From Ciona intestinalis (lineage: Eukaryota; Chordata; Ascidiacea; Phlebobranchia; Cionidae): a stretch of DNA of 64,000 nt. Below are positions 22,833 to 37,414 of the stretch, piece after piece. Numbering within the stretch: position 1 is the stretch's first letter; each line of letters begins with the position of its first letter. The translations under genes and the position numbers were made by a program. The notes beneath the pieces were generated by a model. The model did no database searches. It worked only from the letters and a program-made list of their open reading frames with translations, and had not been told where the DNA came from. The stretch spans positions 5,012,676 to 5,076,675 of the forward strand of contig NC_020173.2 of the NCBI RefSeq assembly GCF_000224145.3, written 5' to 3'.

Positions 22833-25800
22833 ATGAAAGCAGCTTTTCGTCATGACGACAGTCTCGATAGCACTGGTAGTGGTGGAAGTTTCAATCTTCC
22901 GCAAAATAACTTTGCGCTTGTCGGACAAGATGCAGGAAATGAAATTCCTGTAAATTCAAACAGGATGGACAATCAACAAAACAGTGGTATGCATTTAATG
23001 TAGTGGAATATGAAATAAATCGAAATTATTTGTTGTAAATTGTAATGTTTACTTATTAATAGAATGTAGAAAGCCCACATTCATGTTTCGTGTTTCGTTT
23101 TTTGAATCTTTCTACTGTTATTCATTCTGTAGCACCGTCCTTTGATTCAAATCAATTTCAAGCTATTTGGCAATTTAGGCAAGAGCTTAGTTTAGCTAAG
23201 ACTGTGTTATAGTGCTAAGTAATACCAGCTTTATGGTAATTGCGTTGTGACTGCTGAGGAAAATGCTTAATGGTGCTTTGGAATTTGTGTGTAAAACAAT
23301 TGCAGTGTTTTTAGCTTGTTGTCTGTTTAAAGGAAGTGGTTCTTCTACTGATGTGGGTTGGACTGGAGATTCAAAAGCAGCAGACACACGTCTAATGAGT
23401 CAAGAAGGAGTGTTTCAACTAACCAAGGATCTAAGGACCTTCTCTGAGGCTTTAACTGCCCTGAAATCTGTGTTTCTGGATGAAAGAAGTAAGTATATTA
23501 CATTAAACTATTTAATTTTTTTATAAGGTATTTTTTAAAGAAGGATACAGCCCTACAGGGTGGGTGATAGTAAATAAAGGGGACACATGCTTGTTGTATT
23601 GGTACCTCTGTTAGGTTTGTATTTAGGTATAACGTATTATATGACAGACTGGTAAACTGTGAATGGGTTCAGAATGGGTATTTGTGAAACAAACTATTTG
23701 ATAATTAGTTGACTATGTATGACCGACTGGTAAACGATTATTTGTGAAAAAAAACTATTTTATATTTTACGGTTAAATGGTTGAGTATGTGCAACTGCCC
23801 GTAACATTTCCTATTGTGCTGAGGTATGCGTGTGGTTTGTGCGGGAAGCTGTGCTATTTATAGGGGATATTTAGCGCCAAGATTATATGATAACACCTCC
23901 ATGTGCTAAACTAATGCAATGTTCAGATTCATCCGACAAATCCCAGCGAGTTCTGGCACATGAGCGACTAGGGGAGTTACTGCAGGTGTTAAAGATGGTC
24001 GTGGATAAATATGCTGAACTTAATTCAACAGAGATTCTCTCCATGGCTGGGGTGTTGATTAGACACGTCAAAGGTATTTGCCAAAAATTCTCTTTGACTT
24101 TTAGTTTGGCACCACAGTTGTTCCATTACATATGTAAAAATATTAAAATTCTAGAATTTACTTCTATGCAAAACAACTCAAAGGTCAAAGGGCTAAATGT
24201 AGAGTAAACTAAAATAACTGTAATAAATTTCTTGAATCTGACCCTAATCTGGTGCTCATAGAGTTGCACGATTCTTGTGTAAAGTTATACTGTAAAGATC
24301 TGCTGCTTGGAGAAAGTAACAGACAAAACCAAACGAATTTTGTCTGTTTTTCTGTCTAAACTGAAAGAATTGTTTTATGACACAGAGTATAACTATGAGG
24401 ATGACAGACTTGACGCTTCTCCGGATATTTTTAGAGCAATCAACAATCTTGCCATGGCATTCAGCAACAGGTATGAAATGCAATTAGACCAAAATTCAAT
24501 ATTTTCAAATCGCAGCTGTTTTTAAAGTAGATTGAACTGTGTGGTTTTCATAGTGGTACATGTACCCCTGTCTAGGGCTTAGGTTGGCATCCGTAATTGT
24601 TACAGGAGTAATCTAATCAGTATAGTTGTAAACAACATTTCTTGTGAGTATTTTTAAAGTCCAATGTGTGTTTGAAAGTAAGGTACAATATTTAAGAAAA
24701 GGGTGGATAAAAAAAGATTAACAAAACCCACTTCTCCACTGTTTGTTTTACATATTTTGAACACACATATATAAATATATATTTGAGCTATTAAATCTCT
24801 TTATTGTAAGATTGTCCTGTATTTGATCAACTGGTCTGCACTAAGAATAAGACATAGACCAGCTGTCCAACCAGCCAGCTATACATAGAAATAGCACACG
24901 AGATTGTTATCATGGCAAACACTTACAAGTAACTGTGCTTTAGTTCAAGCCATAAGTCTTATCTGTGTTTTGATATATTTTTATTTATTCTTGGTATCTT
25001 TAGTGTATCTGAATGCTTGATGGGAGACGTACATATCAGTCCACGATTATCCATGGTAAGTTTAGTTTCTTAAACTTTTACACAGAATGTTAGGCTTTAA
25101 TATTTGTACAAAAATGGCTGATTTGAAATATATGTATAAAAAACAACATATCACAGTTTGCAAATATAGTATATTTGCTTGCTGGTATCTATAATCGCCT
25201 ACAGTGGTTTCCTATGTGGTAGTTTTAATGTAGAACCGAGGTTATAAAAGCACAAAATCCCCACGGTTTTAAAAAAGGTGCCATTTTTTCTCATATTGGC
25301 TAAAAAAAAGTAGTACCAGATGTATTTAATTTACATGTTACATGTACTATGAATAACATGTGTTGGTACATTGTTATAATTAATATATATATGTAATGTC
25401 CTAGTGTGATATGTGGGTTGTTTTATTTTAAGACTGGGATAGGAAGGATGTACTTAGAATACATAGAAATAACATCAGTTGTGTGGTTTTAAATCTACAT
25501 ATAGTGTTTGTATCCAAATCAACATAAAGAAGAATTTAATGGCGTTAACTGTACAATGTTACATATATTCAAATCATATTCAGTGTAATTCAAATGTGGT
25601 GCAAAATGTCAGTTATTTTTATGTCTTTGGTATTTATTCGGGGAGGAATCCTAGTTTTCTCCCAGAAGAAGAAGTCAGTAACTCTATTTGTTTAAAAATT
25701 AGGTTCCACAAGACCTGAAACACAAACATGCTGTTCAACTTTTAAATAATGGTTTCACATGCTACGTAATAAAATTGAGTAATTTCTCCCGTGTAGGGTT

Positions 25801-28800
25801 CCTATGAATTATACATTATAATACCACCACACCACTTAATATCAAATACCCGTACAGACTTCTTCTCATTCATTTGATACTTTTGAAGCAAGTGACCAGA
25901 GGACAGAATCAATTGAAAATCCTCCAGAAATCCCAACCACTGAAGGTCTGTTAGGTTTTGTGTATCAATAATTTTATATACTGCAAAGTGCACAACAATA
26001 TTTATGTGTATAAGCAAATGCATTGTCTTGTCTATGTAAATAGCAAATAAAAAGCATGACTGCTAAACCCATAGGGGCCATATGTGTCTATATACAGTTA
26101 GTTTAACAAATACACTGATATGTTGCAGTGGTTCATCTTGTACTAAATAGTAGGGGAGGGAGGGCAGTAATAGTTGGACCACATTTTTATGAGACAAGTC
26201 TAACTTATTGGTTGTATTTTACTGAATAATGCAGTGAAGGATTTTCATAGGACTATTCTTCCCAACGCCCCTGCATAAACTATCCCTGTCTATAAATGTA
26301 CCACAACCACCACCACAACATCAAATCCAGCTACTTTTTCTGCAGTTCCAAGCTCTGAGAATACTTCATCTGAACATGCTGATGAGCTTTTACAGCGCAT
26401 GGATGCAGGACTGGAAATGGCGTTCGAGCGAGCAAAGATATTGTCCAAATATCTCAGTGACCTTATGACTTATGTGAAGAAGAAAGCTCATCTAGGTAAA
26501 AAAATAAATCTTCGTAGAAGTAAATTAGTTTTGTTCATTACTAAAAAGTTCCCCTAGGCTCATGCGCCTGTAAAAGAATTTAGGGGAAATTGTAGAAAAC
26601 ACACCCAGTTTTAAAGTTATTTAATATCACACCCATTTTCAGTTTAAGTGGAGAAATACACCTTTCATTTTAAAATATTTTTGCAAACGGTTCTTGTAGC
26701 ATTTTTTCAACCTAATTTTTTATAAAATAAAAATACAACTAGTCAGTAATGTTAAATGTAAAAAAAATGTCCTAATTATAGCGGTTTATTTTGTTAAATA
26801 GATGTTTTTATGTGTAACTACAAAATATGTCTGTAATATTTCCTAACATTGAGGTCTAAATGTTATGTAAACACAATCTGTTGTGTAATTGGTTTACACT
26901 GTAGGAGTTTAAACACACAAATCTAGGTCACTAGTCTTGTTATTAATAATTAATCTAAAAATCTTATGTTTTTAAAACATCATTTTAGATCATAAAAATT
27001 CTTTGGTAAGAACAGTTTATGAATAAAAAGTGCGTGTAAAATGTAGTTTATCTGTAGTTTACATTTTGTACTTTGGTTTTGATCAATTTGTCTGATTTTT
27101 TAGTATATATCTTCGACTATACGATATATATATTAATATATATCAATGATTGATAAATTCCTCATTTATTTATCGATAAAATAATGTATTTTAATTGATA
27201 TTACTGGGTACGAGTGCTTGAAACCTAAAAACAAATATGTACAACATACACTTTCTATTTAGAAAATCAATGAAACTGCGGTTGGTTCACACATGCTACA
27301 ATCTTTAAATTTTGATTTTTTCTTCGATAAATTAAAAAAAAACAACAAATTTAAAAACAACACCAACTAAAAAGGTTTTAAAAAGGTAAAAATATGACCT
27401 TTACGTTGAATATTTGTTTTCAACAGAAATGGAGCATTCTAAGAGCTTGTTAAAGCTGTCACAAGCCACCAAACCCATTCTTTCAGAGCAAAGTTTCCTA
27501 CCGTTCCAATCTCTTTACTGCACTGCACTTGATCATGTAAGTTTATAAATACCAAAACTTTTGGGTATTTTTAAGTTGGGCTGTTTTTAAGATTGGTGAT
27601 TTTTATATTTATGGTATTTGTTTTATGGTATTTATGTACCTTCTTTTCACCTAACCCCACCCTTTTACACAACTGCACTGCAAAAGCAGTATTTTTTCTA
27701 AAAATAATAAGAAAAAGGGAAAAAATACCATGCGGTTTCTAATTTCACTAAATAAATTAGTTTTTTTTTAAAACACACAACAGCAAAAAAAATAATGATC
27801 CGAGCCAACCATACATTGGGAATCAATGGCTTACAACACTGTATGGTATCGTATGGTTGCCATGGGAAAAAGCATTTTGAGGATTCTTTTTTTTTTCAGG
27901 ATCGAGAGTACGGGAGTAACAGCCATACAATGTATCAAGCCCAAATCCTACAGCAGAAGTTTCTGGAGCCTTTGCAAGCAAAGAAGAGCCAGCATGATAA
28001 ACGGAGGAAAACCATACGTGACACTTGGAACAAAGAGAAACGAAGATCAGTGAGTCATCTAAACAACTTGTTATTGCAATATGAATAGAATGTTTAATGT
28101 TTTACCAATCAATATTTCATTAGTACATTTACAATATGTGTACTTGCAATTAAATATTTAAGGTTTTAACATATTGTATAACAGTATATGTCAACTAAAG
28201 TCCAACGGTTTAAAATGTTCTTTTTTTCTACTTCAACTTTAGGAGGAGGCAATACTAAACATGAAAAAAGCAAAGCAGACGTATCAAGTTAAAATCCAGG
28301 AGTATCATAAGGCAAAGGAGGCAGCTATTAAAGCTGAAACTGAGCAAAGTCAGCAGTCTAACCCTTCTCATCCGGCAAAACACGGAGCAGTTTCTCAAAC
28401 TACGACACTCGGATCAGTTCTTTACTCCGCTGCTGCATCCGGGAAGATGGAGAAGAAGAAGAGGCAAGAAGAGGACACGAATTTGAAGGTAAATGGCAAC
28501 TGCTTATTAAAATGAGAGCATAAACAGGTAATACATACACACAAATATTAAATTGTGAAGGTTCTTGTTGTAAATACCTTCTATCCAGGTTTTCCAAGTT
28601 AATTTATCAAACTGCTCTCTTATACAGAATTTTTTTATCTTTACTTTGTAGTAAAATTGTTTCATGCATTATTATGTATAAAATATATGTGTGTCTGCTG
28701 TGTGATATTTTATTCTACTTTTTATTGCACAATTACACCTTTTAGTTGCGTTTGCCAAGCTGTTATTTCTTTTCCCACGGAGCCATTATGTGCCCGCTGA

Positions 28801-31800
28801 GAAAACCTCATATATCAAGTCAATGACGTCACAGTCAATCTGTAACCACGGACTAACCACTGCCTTTGATTCCAGGCCACTCAAGCTGAACATAATTACA
28901 AAGCTTACGTCATGGAAGCCAACAAACGCTTGAGAGATCTTGAAAGAAACAAGGTGAGATCCAACCGAAAATATTTTAATTACCAATTTTTGGAGGGGTA
29001 ATCACCAAACTAGTTTTGGAGGGTTTTTAAATGCTGAATATTAAATTAGTAAACAAACAGAATTTGTTCAATATTATTTAAAGTCTCACTGCTAAATATC
29101 CCTTTGCACTACTGAAAAAAAAACCCTTTTAATATTTTGAGTTTTCAATACCATGTTAGTAGATAGCCTACACCAAAAAACAACCAAGTGTGGACGTTTC
29201 ATGTTACTTGTGCCAACAAATACTGTAGTTTGTCCAGTGCATACAAATGGGATTATTATACAGTCAACTGCCCCATAAAGTTTAGTCCCATTCATACCTA
29301 TCTGCTAATATGGCAATAAATTCTTTATGCCAACAGATAACAGTGTATGTTGCTACAGCCTACACAGGCCAGCAATTCTTTTTACCATTAGCTTTTAAAC
29401 AGCGATCCAAATTTTTAATGTAGATAGTTCAATATATTTAACAATAAATGTTTTTTGTTTTGTTCAATATATTTAACAATAAATGTTTTTTGTTTTGTTC
29501 AATATGTTCAACAATAAATGTTTCTTAGTTAAGGGAGTTGTGTTAAAATATTCTTTATCTATATATGTTATAACTGTGGGTATATATATATCATCCTTAT
29601 ATACAATAATACAATACATCTAAGATTATTTAGCATAAACATAGCTTGTTGTATTACCACACAGTTTTAAAAAACACAACATAGCCTGCCTACCTTGCCA
29701 CCCCAGGTTTGAGGGCTGTGTCTGTTTAAATCACATCAAATAACAGACTTGAAGCGGGGAGCTGTTTTACTAAAGTTAAACTGATATATATATGAAAAAG
29801 ACAGTAGTACTAGTTAAAAAAACCTCTGAAACAAGTTTCGTCTATTGGTTGTAGTAAGGTTTTTTTGCTTAATTTAAAAAATATAGTGTACCTGCCTACC
29901 CACCCTGCCACTCCAGTTTCGGGGTCTGTTTTACTCGCATCAAATTTACTTTCTATTGTCACAGGTTCATTACCTTCAACAACTACGAGACCTGATGACA
30001 CAATGTGACCAAACAGCACAAAGTGTCACAATCAGTTACTTCCAACTCCATCAACAATTATTCTCACCTTTGCCTGTACAGGTGGGTAACTTGTGAAAAG
30101 TTTTAACTGTCAAATACCGATGTTATGTTGATTTTGCCCTATATAAATAAGCCTTACGTAATCTGAATTGTTCAGTGTTGAAGGGTTAGGTGTAAACTGT
30201 ATTGTTTAGTGTTGAAAAACCAGTGTTCAAATATTGTACTTTTTGGCAATTTAAAAGTTAAAACCTAACTTTTTTCCATTTTGCAAATCAAACTTGGCGG
30301 TTAAGAAGTTTTAAAAACTTTTTTTTTGACATTTGAAGAGTGTTACCTGTTTAGGCATTCAAAATTAAAACCGTCATCTCCGTTCTAAATTAATTTTCAT
30401 GTTCCCAGTTTCAAGCAATGTGTGAAGACGCGAAGAGGTACGAACCTGGCTTTCAATACACGGAATATATCCGGAACCTTCCCTCACAACCCTACCATAT
30501 AAGGTCTGACTTTGAGTTTGAGCAAGTCTCGGTGGATGGAGCGCCTTACCTTGTTTCAGGTGAGTGTATGATCATTATTTAAACTTCAATGCAGGTTTCC
30601 AATTTTTTTTTAAAAGATTGTTGTCGTATTTTTGTTTTCATGCGTGTCACCCACAGACCCTACAAATATTTTCAGACTTTTAAAACTCAGACCTTTCTCA
30701 TCCCTGCTTTTAGCACCCCAGTGAGTTTCTGGTGGCAACCATTAATTAAACTTTAAATAATCTAACTACTAACCATAGACGTAACAGTAAGGGTCAAGAG
30801 TTAAAACATGTCACCTAACTTTTACAACAAGGATGGAATCATTAATTTAACACCCCAGTTTTAGGTTGGGTAACCTTACAATCAAGCAGAGCTAAAGTAT
30901 ATTGCATTCACCACATTATTCAATGAGGTTCTCCATGTTTGACAACTATGAGTGTAACTGCATTTTAGCAATGTCATCCCAGATTTTGATCAAAGTTCAA
31001 AATACGTAATGCCTATGGGTATCACTTAAATTTTTTTTAAAACCGAGTATTCGCACTATGACTGAGTTTTGTGAATTGTACAACACCATATTCCAAAATG
31101 AAAGCATTTTGATGATAAAATATTAATGAAATATTCCGAAAAAAAACTTTGTACGTAAGTTCTGGAAAGGGTGACTCACTGTAAGTGATGAAAGCCATGT
31201 ATGCGTCTGTTATCTTGTTTTTAATGATTAACCAAACATGTTCAACGTCAGCAACCAGTGCTCACAATTTTATTAATGTTGCGGAATTTAGATTTAATTT
31301 GGTATATATATATATATGTATATATATGTGTGTGTGTGTATTTGTATACGCCTACCTTCTTTATTTAATTGTACAACTAATTATGTATTTAATATTGTGT
31401 CTTTTCTGGTACCATTTGTAGTAAACAAAGAACATATAAACTGTATCCTCACAACTCTTATAGACCATTGTTAATTGTTTAAAACACGACCAGGGTATTT
31501 GAATATTGGCAACTAAAGTTGTCCCGTCTTACCCCTCTCTTGTCCCGCCTTCCCCCACTCCTATATATATTAACATTTGGTAATCATAGGTCGTTCAATG
31601 GAAACAGATGATTACCATGGAAAATCCACATCACAAGGCCATCATAGAACTAAAGGTGAATAACTGTCCCAGTTTGTTATATAGGAGACTTGTATTGTTT
31701 AGACTGGTATACTGTTGTGTATTATTATTACGTATTACATTTGTTGAGTCATTTTTGAAGGGGACAATTATTTTCGTTTTATGCAGTCAGTAATATGAAT

Positions 31801-34800
31801 CATTTTGCAAATACGCTGAAACCAAATCTGTAATACCGCATTCTCTTGCAGTAACAGGCTTAAATCCCAGAGTGTTACAGTAATAGCTCAAATTTAGTCA
31901 ACTTCCGGGCCCATGGTGTTATGGTTATGGGCCAATCAGGCCTAAACCTAGCTACAATTCTGGCCCTTAACACAGGGTGTTAGGGCCAATCCCTGCACTT
32001 CTAAAAGGACCTCACACCCAATAAAATAAAAACCAAATTCTCACAGCGAGTTTTATTTTCCAGGTTTAAGCGACACTGAGAGCAGCAGCAGCCGATCTCT
32101 CGATGATATTTCCCCATCTGCCAGCCCAGGTGACCTAACAAGGGCAACCCATGGCAGCAGAAGGCTTTCCAACGCCGGCTCCTTGTCTTCGGAGGAAAAT
32201 CTTGCTGATAAAGATGTCCCTGGATCCAACCTAGCTATCCCCGCAGAGCATGGTAGGACAATTTAAGTGCTTTGTTTAAATTATAAAAAAATCTTTGCAC
32301 CATTAAGCAATTACATGATTGCAGTTTTTAATATTTTTATTTTGTGCAAATAAATACAACTGTTTAAAAATTTGTTAAAGTCCAATAAAGTAAAAAAGAA
32401 AGGTAAAAAAGTTTGAATACCTTTAAGTTGTTTTCTTTCAAAGTTTAACAAGTTTATTATTCACTAATGTGAACAAACTAAACAGTTCTAACGTGGCTAC
32501 AACAGGCACACTAGTCGCATTAATTCAGATGTATGAAAACAGACTGGGAGTACAGTTGGGATGATGGGCTAAGTCTGGCCTAAATTGTAGATTCTTGAGA
32601 AGGACCTTACCCATGTAATATAAAAAATATGAAAAAATAAACCTGAACAAACTATTTCATCTACTCTTATAGAGTCTCATTAAGTTGTAGTTTCACATAC
32701 ATAACAATAATTTATTGTTTCAGGTGGACTTGGTCCAACCCCTGAGAGTTCTCCTGTACCTTATAGACATCAGACATCAAAACCAGCGAGCAAAATCGCA
32801 ACAATGGCTGCTAATGTGCAACGAGCCTTTAAGGTAGATGTGTGTTATCTTTAAAACAATCTATTTTATGTACATGGTGTTGCTGCTAAGTGTGTTATAA
32901 GTCTAAAAACTAAATGAAATTTTTTCCTAAAAAAATAAATCTTTAAATGTACAGCCTGGAGGGTTTTAACTAAATTATAAAATAGACTCTGGTAATTGTT
33001 TGTTTTGTGATCTTAAAGTCCTTACTTTTGGTTTGCCATACGACTGGACTCCATCAGACTATGTTATAAAGTGTCTCGTCCATGACACATGGCATAGCAG
33101 ATGAAACTTCAGTTTTTAAAATTACAAACAAAGAATTACAAGGAATTTTATTTCAGAATAAAGTGGTAGGTTAAAAGTCTTTGATATCTGCTATTATATT
33201 TTCCTAACAGCTAAAGTGGTACTTAATCTAAAACATATAAGCTTTAAAATACTAATCTTGCAGAGTAAAAAGTCGTCAAAATCTTCTTTATTTGGAGTGG
33301 AGTTTTCTGTTGCCACACAAGATGTGCCCGATGGGATTCCTTACCTTGTTAAGCGATGTATTGCTGAGATTGACAACCGAGCTCTTAATGCAAAGGTTGC
33401 TGCTTGTTTTTGAAATAGTAGCATAGCTGTTAAATGCTGAAATAATATATAATATGATAATAATATATAATGTGATGCGGAGATAACAAATAAACAAAAT
33501 CTAACTAAAATATATAATATGATGATGTTGAAAAATACAAGGTAGCTTTAAGCTGGTATAAATAAAATATAAACAAAAAATATGTTTCTATTTAGGGTAT
33601 TTACCGGGTAAATGGGGTCAAAAATCGTGTCGAGAAGTTGTGCACCCAATTTGACTTGTCCGCGGACCGAGTCGACCTTTCCCAGCAGTCGCCACACGAT
33701 GTCAGCGGAGTGCTCAAGTATTTTCTTCGTCAACTACCAGAGCCACTAATGCAATTCAACCTTTATCCTACTTTCCTTGATATAGCAAAGGTAGGCAGTG
33801 GAAACCAAGCTATTTTACACTAAAACTAATTCCTTTTTTGCACTTTTGTGTAAAGGATCAAATATTAAAAACTTGGCATGCCTTTTCTTATATAGAATGC
33901 ACCGAAACTGTTGTATTATAGTTATAAATTCTGTTATCTGTTAAAATCTTTTATAATTTTCACAAAAATTGAACCCTATATTAAAACTCAATACCATTTC
34001 ACCTGTTTGTGATTTTATCAGTACACTATATTATTTTTCAGGATTACCAACAAGTGATCACTTCAACCAACGAAGCGATGGCTCAAGCAAAAGAAGCAAA
34101 CTTACCGATGCCAGACCCCCCTACCCGTGCCTTCCTAGATTCATTTGTTCTTAGATTAAAAGAAACAGTTGAAACGTTACCTCTGCCTAACCGGAATACA
34201 CTTCAGTATATAATATCCCATCTTACAAGGTTGGTTTTCTAGCTGCATATACTTGTTTCTTTGTGTGAAGTAGGTTTTTGGCATGGACAGGGGTGAATTA
34301 GCAAACTAAACCAGCCCTTTAGAAACACAAGCGCCATACTCTGATTAATCCAAATTTTGTAGCATCTACAACAAGGTATATGCGCTTAAATTTAACTGGC
34401 TCGCTGAGAAAATTCCTACATTCATGCTAATCTGGCACAAGGTTTATGTACTTAATTGTAGGTCTTTTATAAAATGTCTCAAGTTAGTTTTATATAAACG
34501 AAGAATTATTTAATCTTGATAATTTTCACCAAAACTTAGCAATGCTTTTGTCAATTGTTAACTACCAAAACTATCATGCCCTAAACTTCCAATTTGATTT
34601 AGAATTGCCTCACAATCGCACGATAACAAGATGACGGCAAACAACCTTGCCATTGTGTTCGGTCCAACTCTGTTACGACCGCAGCTCACGTAAGTTTACT
34701 AAATCCAAAAACAAACCCTATGTTTACTGTTTAGTAATATAAAATAAAATGAAAAAAGGTGAAATACAAGTAAAACATGGCTCCGAACATATTGTCGAAT

Positions 34801-37414
34801 TGATTTATAAAACCTTTATTTTGTTTATTTTATTACCCTCATAAATGATTGGTATACAATAACATTCACAAGTAAAATGTATGGTTTCTTTAATATTCAT
34901 GGTAATATGTTTAATTGTGCTACAAGTTACTGACTTTCCAAGCTATATACATATTATAAGCCATACATATTCCCTAGGGATGGGAATGAGTCATTGAAAA
35001 CACTGATAGACATGCCGTATCAATCGCGTATAGTGGAATTACTACTTATCCACAAGGATGCGATATTTGGCACACACACTCACACAGCTGGTAATATCTT
35101 CCCGTTTGCAGGTGAGCAAAGAAGCTGAGTATTATGCATGATATTGCTGCCTTCTTTTCACATAGTTTAAGCATTTTTTTATAGTTTTTGCAGTAAAAAG
35201 CTTTTATGTTATTGCAGTTTGCAATCTATTTATAGTTTAAATTAAAACTAACTCTAAAGCACTTTTTATGATGTGAAAAATTTATCCGTGTTTCTGTAGA
35301 TTATTTTCAAAGTAGTGTTTATCCATTTTTAGCATAGGTTTTTGTAGCATCACTCTGGTAGATACCTAGTCAGCTTCTAGACACTTTATGTTTTCTGTCA
35401 ATATCATTTCTGGGCCTAACAAATTTACAACGCTCATCCCATTGAGTTTAGGCTTCCACCATACCCCATCATCATATAGTGTTGATGAAGGCTCCACGGA
35501 GCCAGAAAATGACGGCATCACGGCCTCATTGAGACAGGTCACTCTCATAGCAGAGGGCACTAACAAAAGCTCGGACGAGGTGTCACACGAGGGCGATATT
35601 CTACTCAATTTTGACGATGATGTCCCCATCGAAGCACCCCAGGCGTCCAACGCGGTACGCTGTGATTGGTGATGTCTAACAGCGAGTTTTTTGTGTTTTA
35701 AACTTAACCATACATACGACCTGGTGCAAATTATTCAGCGCTAATTTCACCAACAGTACATTCAAGTAATGTACAGCAGGCTTCCTCATTGCATGTAGTT
35801 TTTATTTTAACGCATTGTGCATGTAGCATCATTCCAGGAGCCCTAATTTCCACTTTTCCATTAACATCTCTTCTCCCTTTCACATGCTTGCGTCGCTGTG
35901 TTCTGCATGGCTTTACACAACAGAGTGGTTCGGACGTTCACATCCTGCCACTAACTGGTGAGTCAGTGGTGCCAGGGCAGTGTTTCCACTTTTGAAACTT
36001 TTTGCTTGGGTGGTAGTGTTAACCGCATGGAGCATTTTTATGTTTGTAATCATTTGAATGGATTGACTGTCAGTTTGTATAAAACGACCTTTGGAAATTT
36101 AACCTAAAAACTATAGTGTAAGTCTGTCTTCACACCAAACTGTCCGTAACAAAGGTATATTTTTGCTAGCAACATTTATCACCATGAAAGGTAAACTACG
36201 AATGCCAACGCTCATTTATAAGCATGGCTATTTTTGCATTCACTGTGTTGTATATCAATGCACACAAAGTTAAGTAATTTCTTAAGTCCACATTCAGCTT
36301 ACTAGTAGCAACACACTGCGTTAATTTTGGCCTAGTATTAATTGGCACCAAACTTTTTAAAATGCAGGGGAGGCAAGGATAGGTAAGACACACATTTTTG
36401 TCCTACAAATCCAACATATTAGCTTTAATGTTTACTGATTGTTGCAGTGTAGAAAATTCTTGGGTATGTCTGCTTACCCTGCCACCCCAGGTTTGGTGCC
36501 TATGACAGTACTTTTTAAACTGCTCAGCAAAATGACATCCTGTTCCATGACTTGTGTATTACATTGTAGACTGCGGAGAGATCATTCGAGATAGCTCTGG
36601 TGTGAACAACATTGATATGAAAACTAACCTCAATGGATCAAGTTAGTACTTCACTGTGTATTGCTTATTTTAAACTTGGTTAAATTCTGCACCTGTGCAG
36701 TTAACTGTTTTATTTCCAGTTAGGCAATTAATAAAAATTAAATCAACTTGCTGTGTAGGTCAAAACAGTGGATTAGAAGGTGGAAAACTAAATTCAATGA
36801 AACAGCGACCTAACTTGCTAAATCTTCATACAAGTAGCACAGAAAGCGAACCTAATTTACTTGATTTCTCTCCGAAGACTGGATTAACTCCACTCACGGA
36901 AAACGCAATCTGCAACGACGTGCAAATCCCTGTTGTTCCAGCCCGGAATCGGTCGCGAAAAACTTCTGCTAATCGAACTGAGGGAGCAAAACCCGATGAA
37001 CTTTTAAGTGGCGGAGATGCTGAAAACCTCTCCAACTTGTCTGAGTCCTTGTATTCTTCCATGTCTCGCCGTATAAGTATATCTTCAGTTTCCAAGATCA
37101 CAAAAAATCTTGGCAGACGACCTCCCCTTTTGAAGTCAGGCAGCTTTGATTCTTTAGCTTGCCCTTTGGAACCAAAGGTGTCAGATCAGCAGCCACGATC
37201 TAGGAAACTGCCAACTATTCCAGCTCATGTTTCTGGAACTAACTCAGCTTACTATATGGCAGGCAGGACCCCTCCTCAACCCAGTATGGGCCAGAAGTCG
37301 TCCAGTTTCTCTCTATCACTTCCTAACCCTGATACTTCAGCTCCGGCAGCAAAACGTGGAATTCTTCTTGATGATTTTAAATCAAACGAAGAGAAAGAGG
37401 GTTCATTTTGCTGA
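22833..37414 (+). CDS. F-BAR/RhoGAP protein of the ARHGAP29/ARHGAP45/GMIP family
   Basis: Rho-family GTPase-activating protein with a membrane-curving F-BAR region. Exons: 22833-22986, 23333-23488, 23927-24073, 24323 (or 24386)-24470, 25004-25055, 25858-25945, 26346-26495, 27427-27536, 27900-28049, 28243-28488, 28876-28953, 29965-30081, 30409-30559, 32064-32252, 32724-32833, 33264-33395, 33596-33790, 34042-34229, 34603-34689, 34978-35111, 35452-35654, 35924-35957, 36570-36641, 36759-37414; all join in frame, about 1,248 residues. N-terminal DLRTFSEALTALKSVFLDE and HERLGELLQVLK match ARHGAP29. The coiled F-BAR follows, then a Ser-rich block (GLSDTESSSSRSLDDISPSA) and the RhoGAP domain with arginine finger in GIYRVNG (about Arg730), HDVSGVLKYFLRQLPEPL and NNLAIVFGPTLLRP. 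The C1 zinc finger that family members carry before the GAP domain is absent. Confidence 0.93.
24217..24266 (+). repeat. Dispersed repeat family E, copy 1
   Basis: A 50-bp block containing GAATCTGACCCTAATCTGGT and GCTCATAGAGTTG in a RhoGAP intron. Nearly the same block occurs at 54753-54803 in an OXCT1 intron. Confidence 0.65.
29427..29531 (+). repeat. Three tandem copies of a 35-bp unit
   Basis: Units start at 29427, 29462 and 29497; each begins GTTCAATATATTTAACAATA. The first two are identical and the third carries several substitutions. Intronic minisatellite in the RhoGAP gene. Confidence 0.9.
29685..29965 (+). repeat. Family D duplicated segment
   Basis: The motif CCTGCCTACC..CCTGCCAC..CCAGGTTTGAGGG occurs near 29690 and again near 29893 (CCTGCCTACCCACCCTGCCA), each followed by a CTGTNTNACT/ATCACATCAAA-like stretch. 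A third partial copy is at 36470-36510 (CTTACCCTGCCACCCCAGGT). Intronic. Confidence 0.55.
31300..31345 (+). repeat. (TA)n/(TG)n microsatellite
   Basis: Alternating TATATATATATATATG, TATATATATG and TGTGTGTGTG in a RhoGAP intron. Confidence 0.85.
31430..31575 (-). repeat. MITE-like family B fragment
   Basis: CTGTATCCTCACAACTCTTATAGACCATTG, TTAATTGTTTAAAACACGAC and the end-like TTGTCCCGTCTTACCCCTC match family B; the ends are degenerate and partly doubled. Confidence 0.55.
31895..32035 (-). repeat. Dispersed repeat family C copy
   Basis: GGGCCAATCAGGCCTAAACC, GGCCCTTAACACAGGGTGTT and AAAAGGACCTCACACCCAAT. Related pieces occur near 32555-32630, 48640-48685, 55600-55695, 56645-56725 and 58490-58640, sharing the words GGACCTCA/GAGGTCCT, GGCATGCCATGG and TTTAGGCC. 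Confidence 0.5.

Noticed and set aside
32834-33263. Search for a hidden C1-domain exon
   Set aside because: No frame gives the HX12CX2C spacing; only short AT-rich frames with stops.
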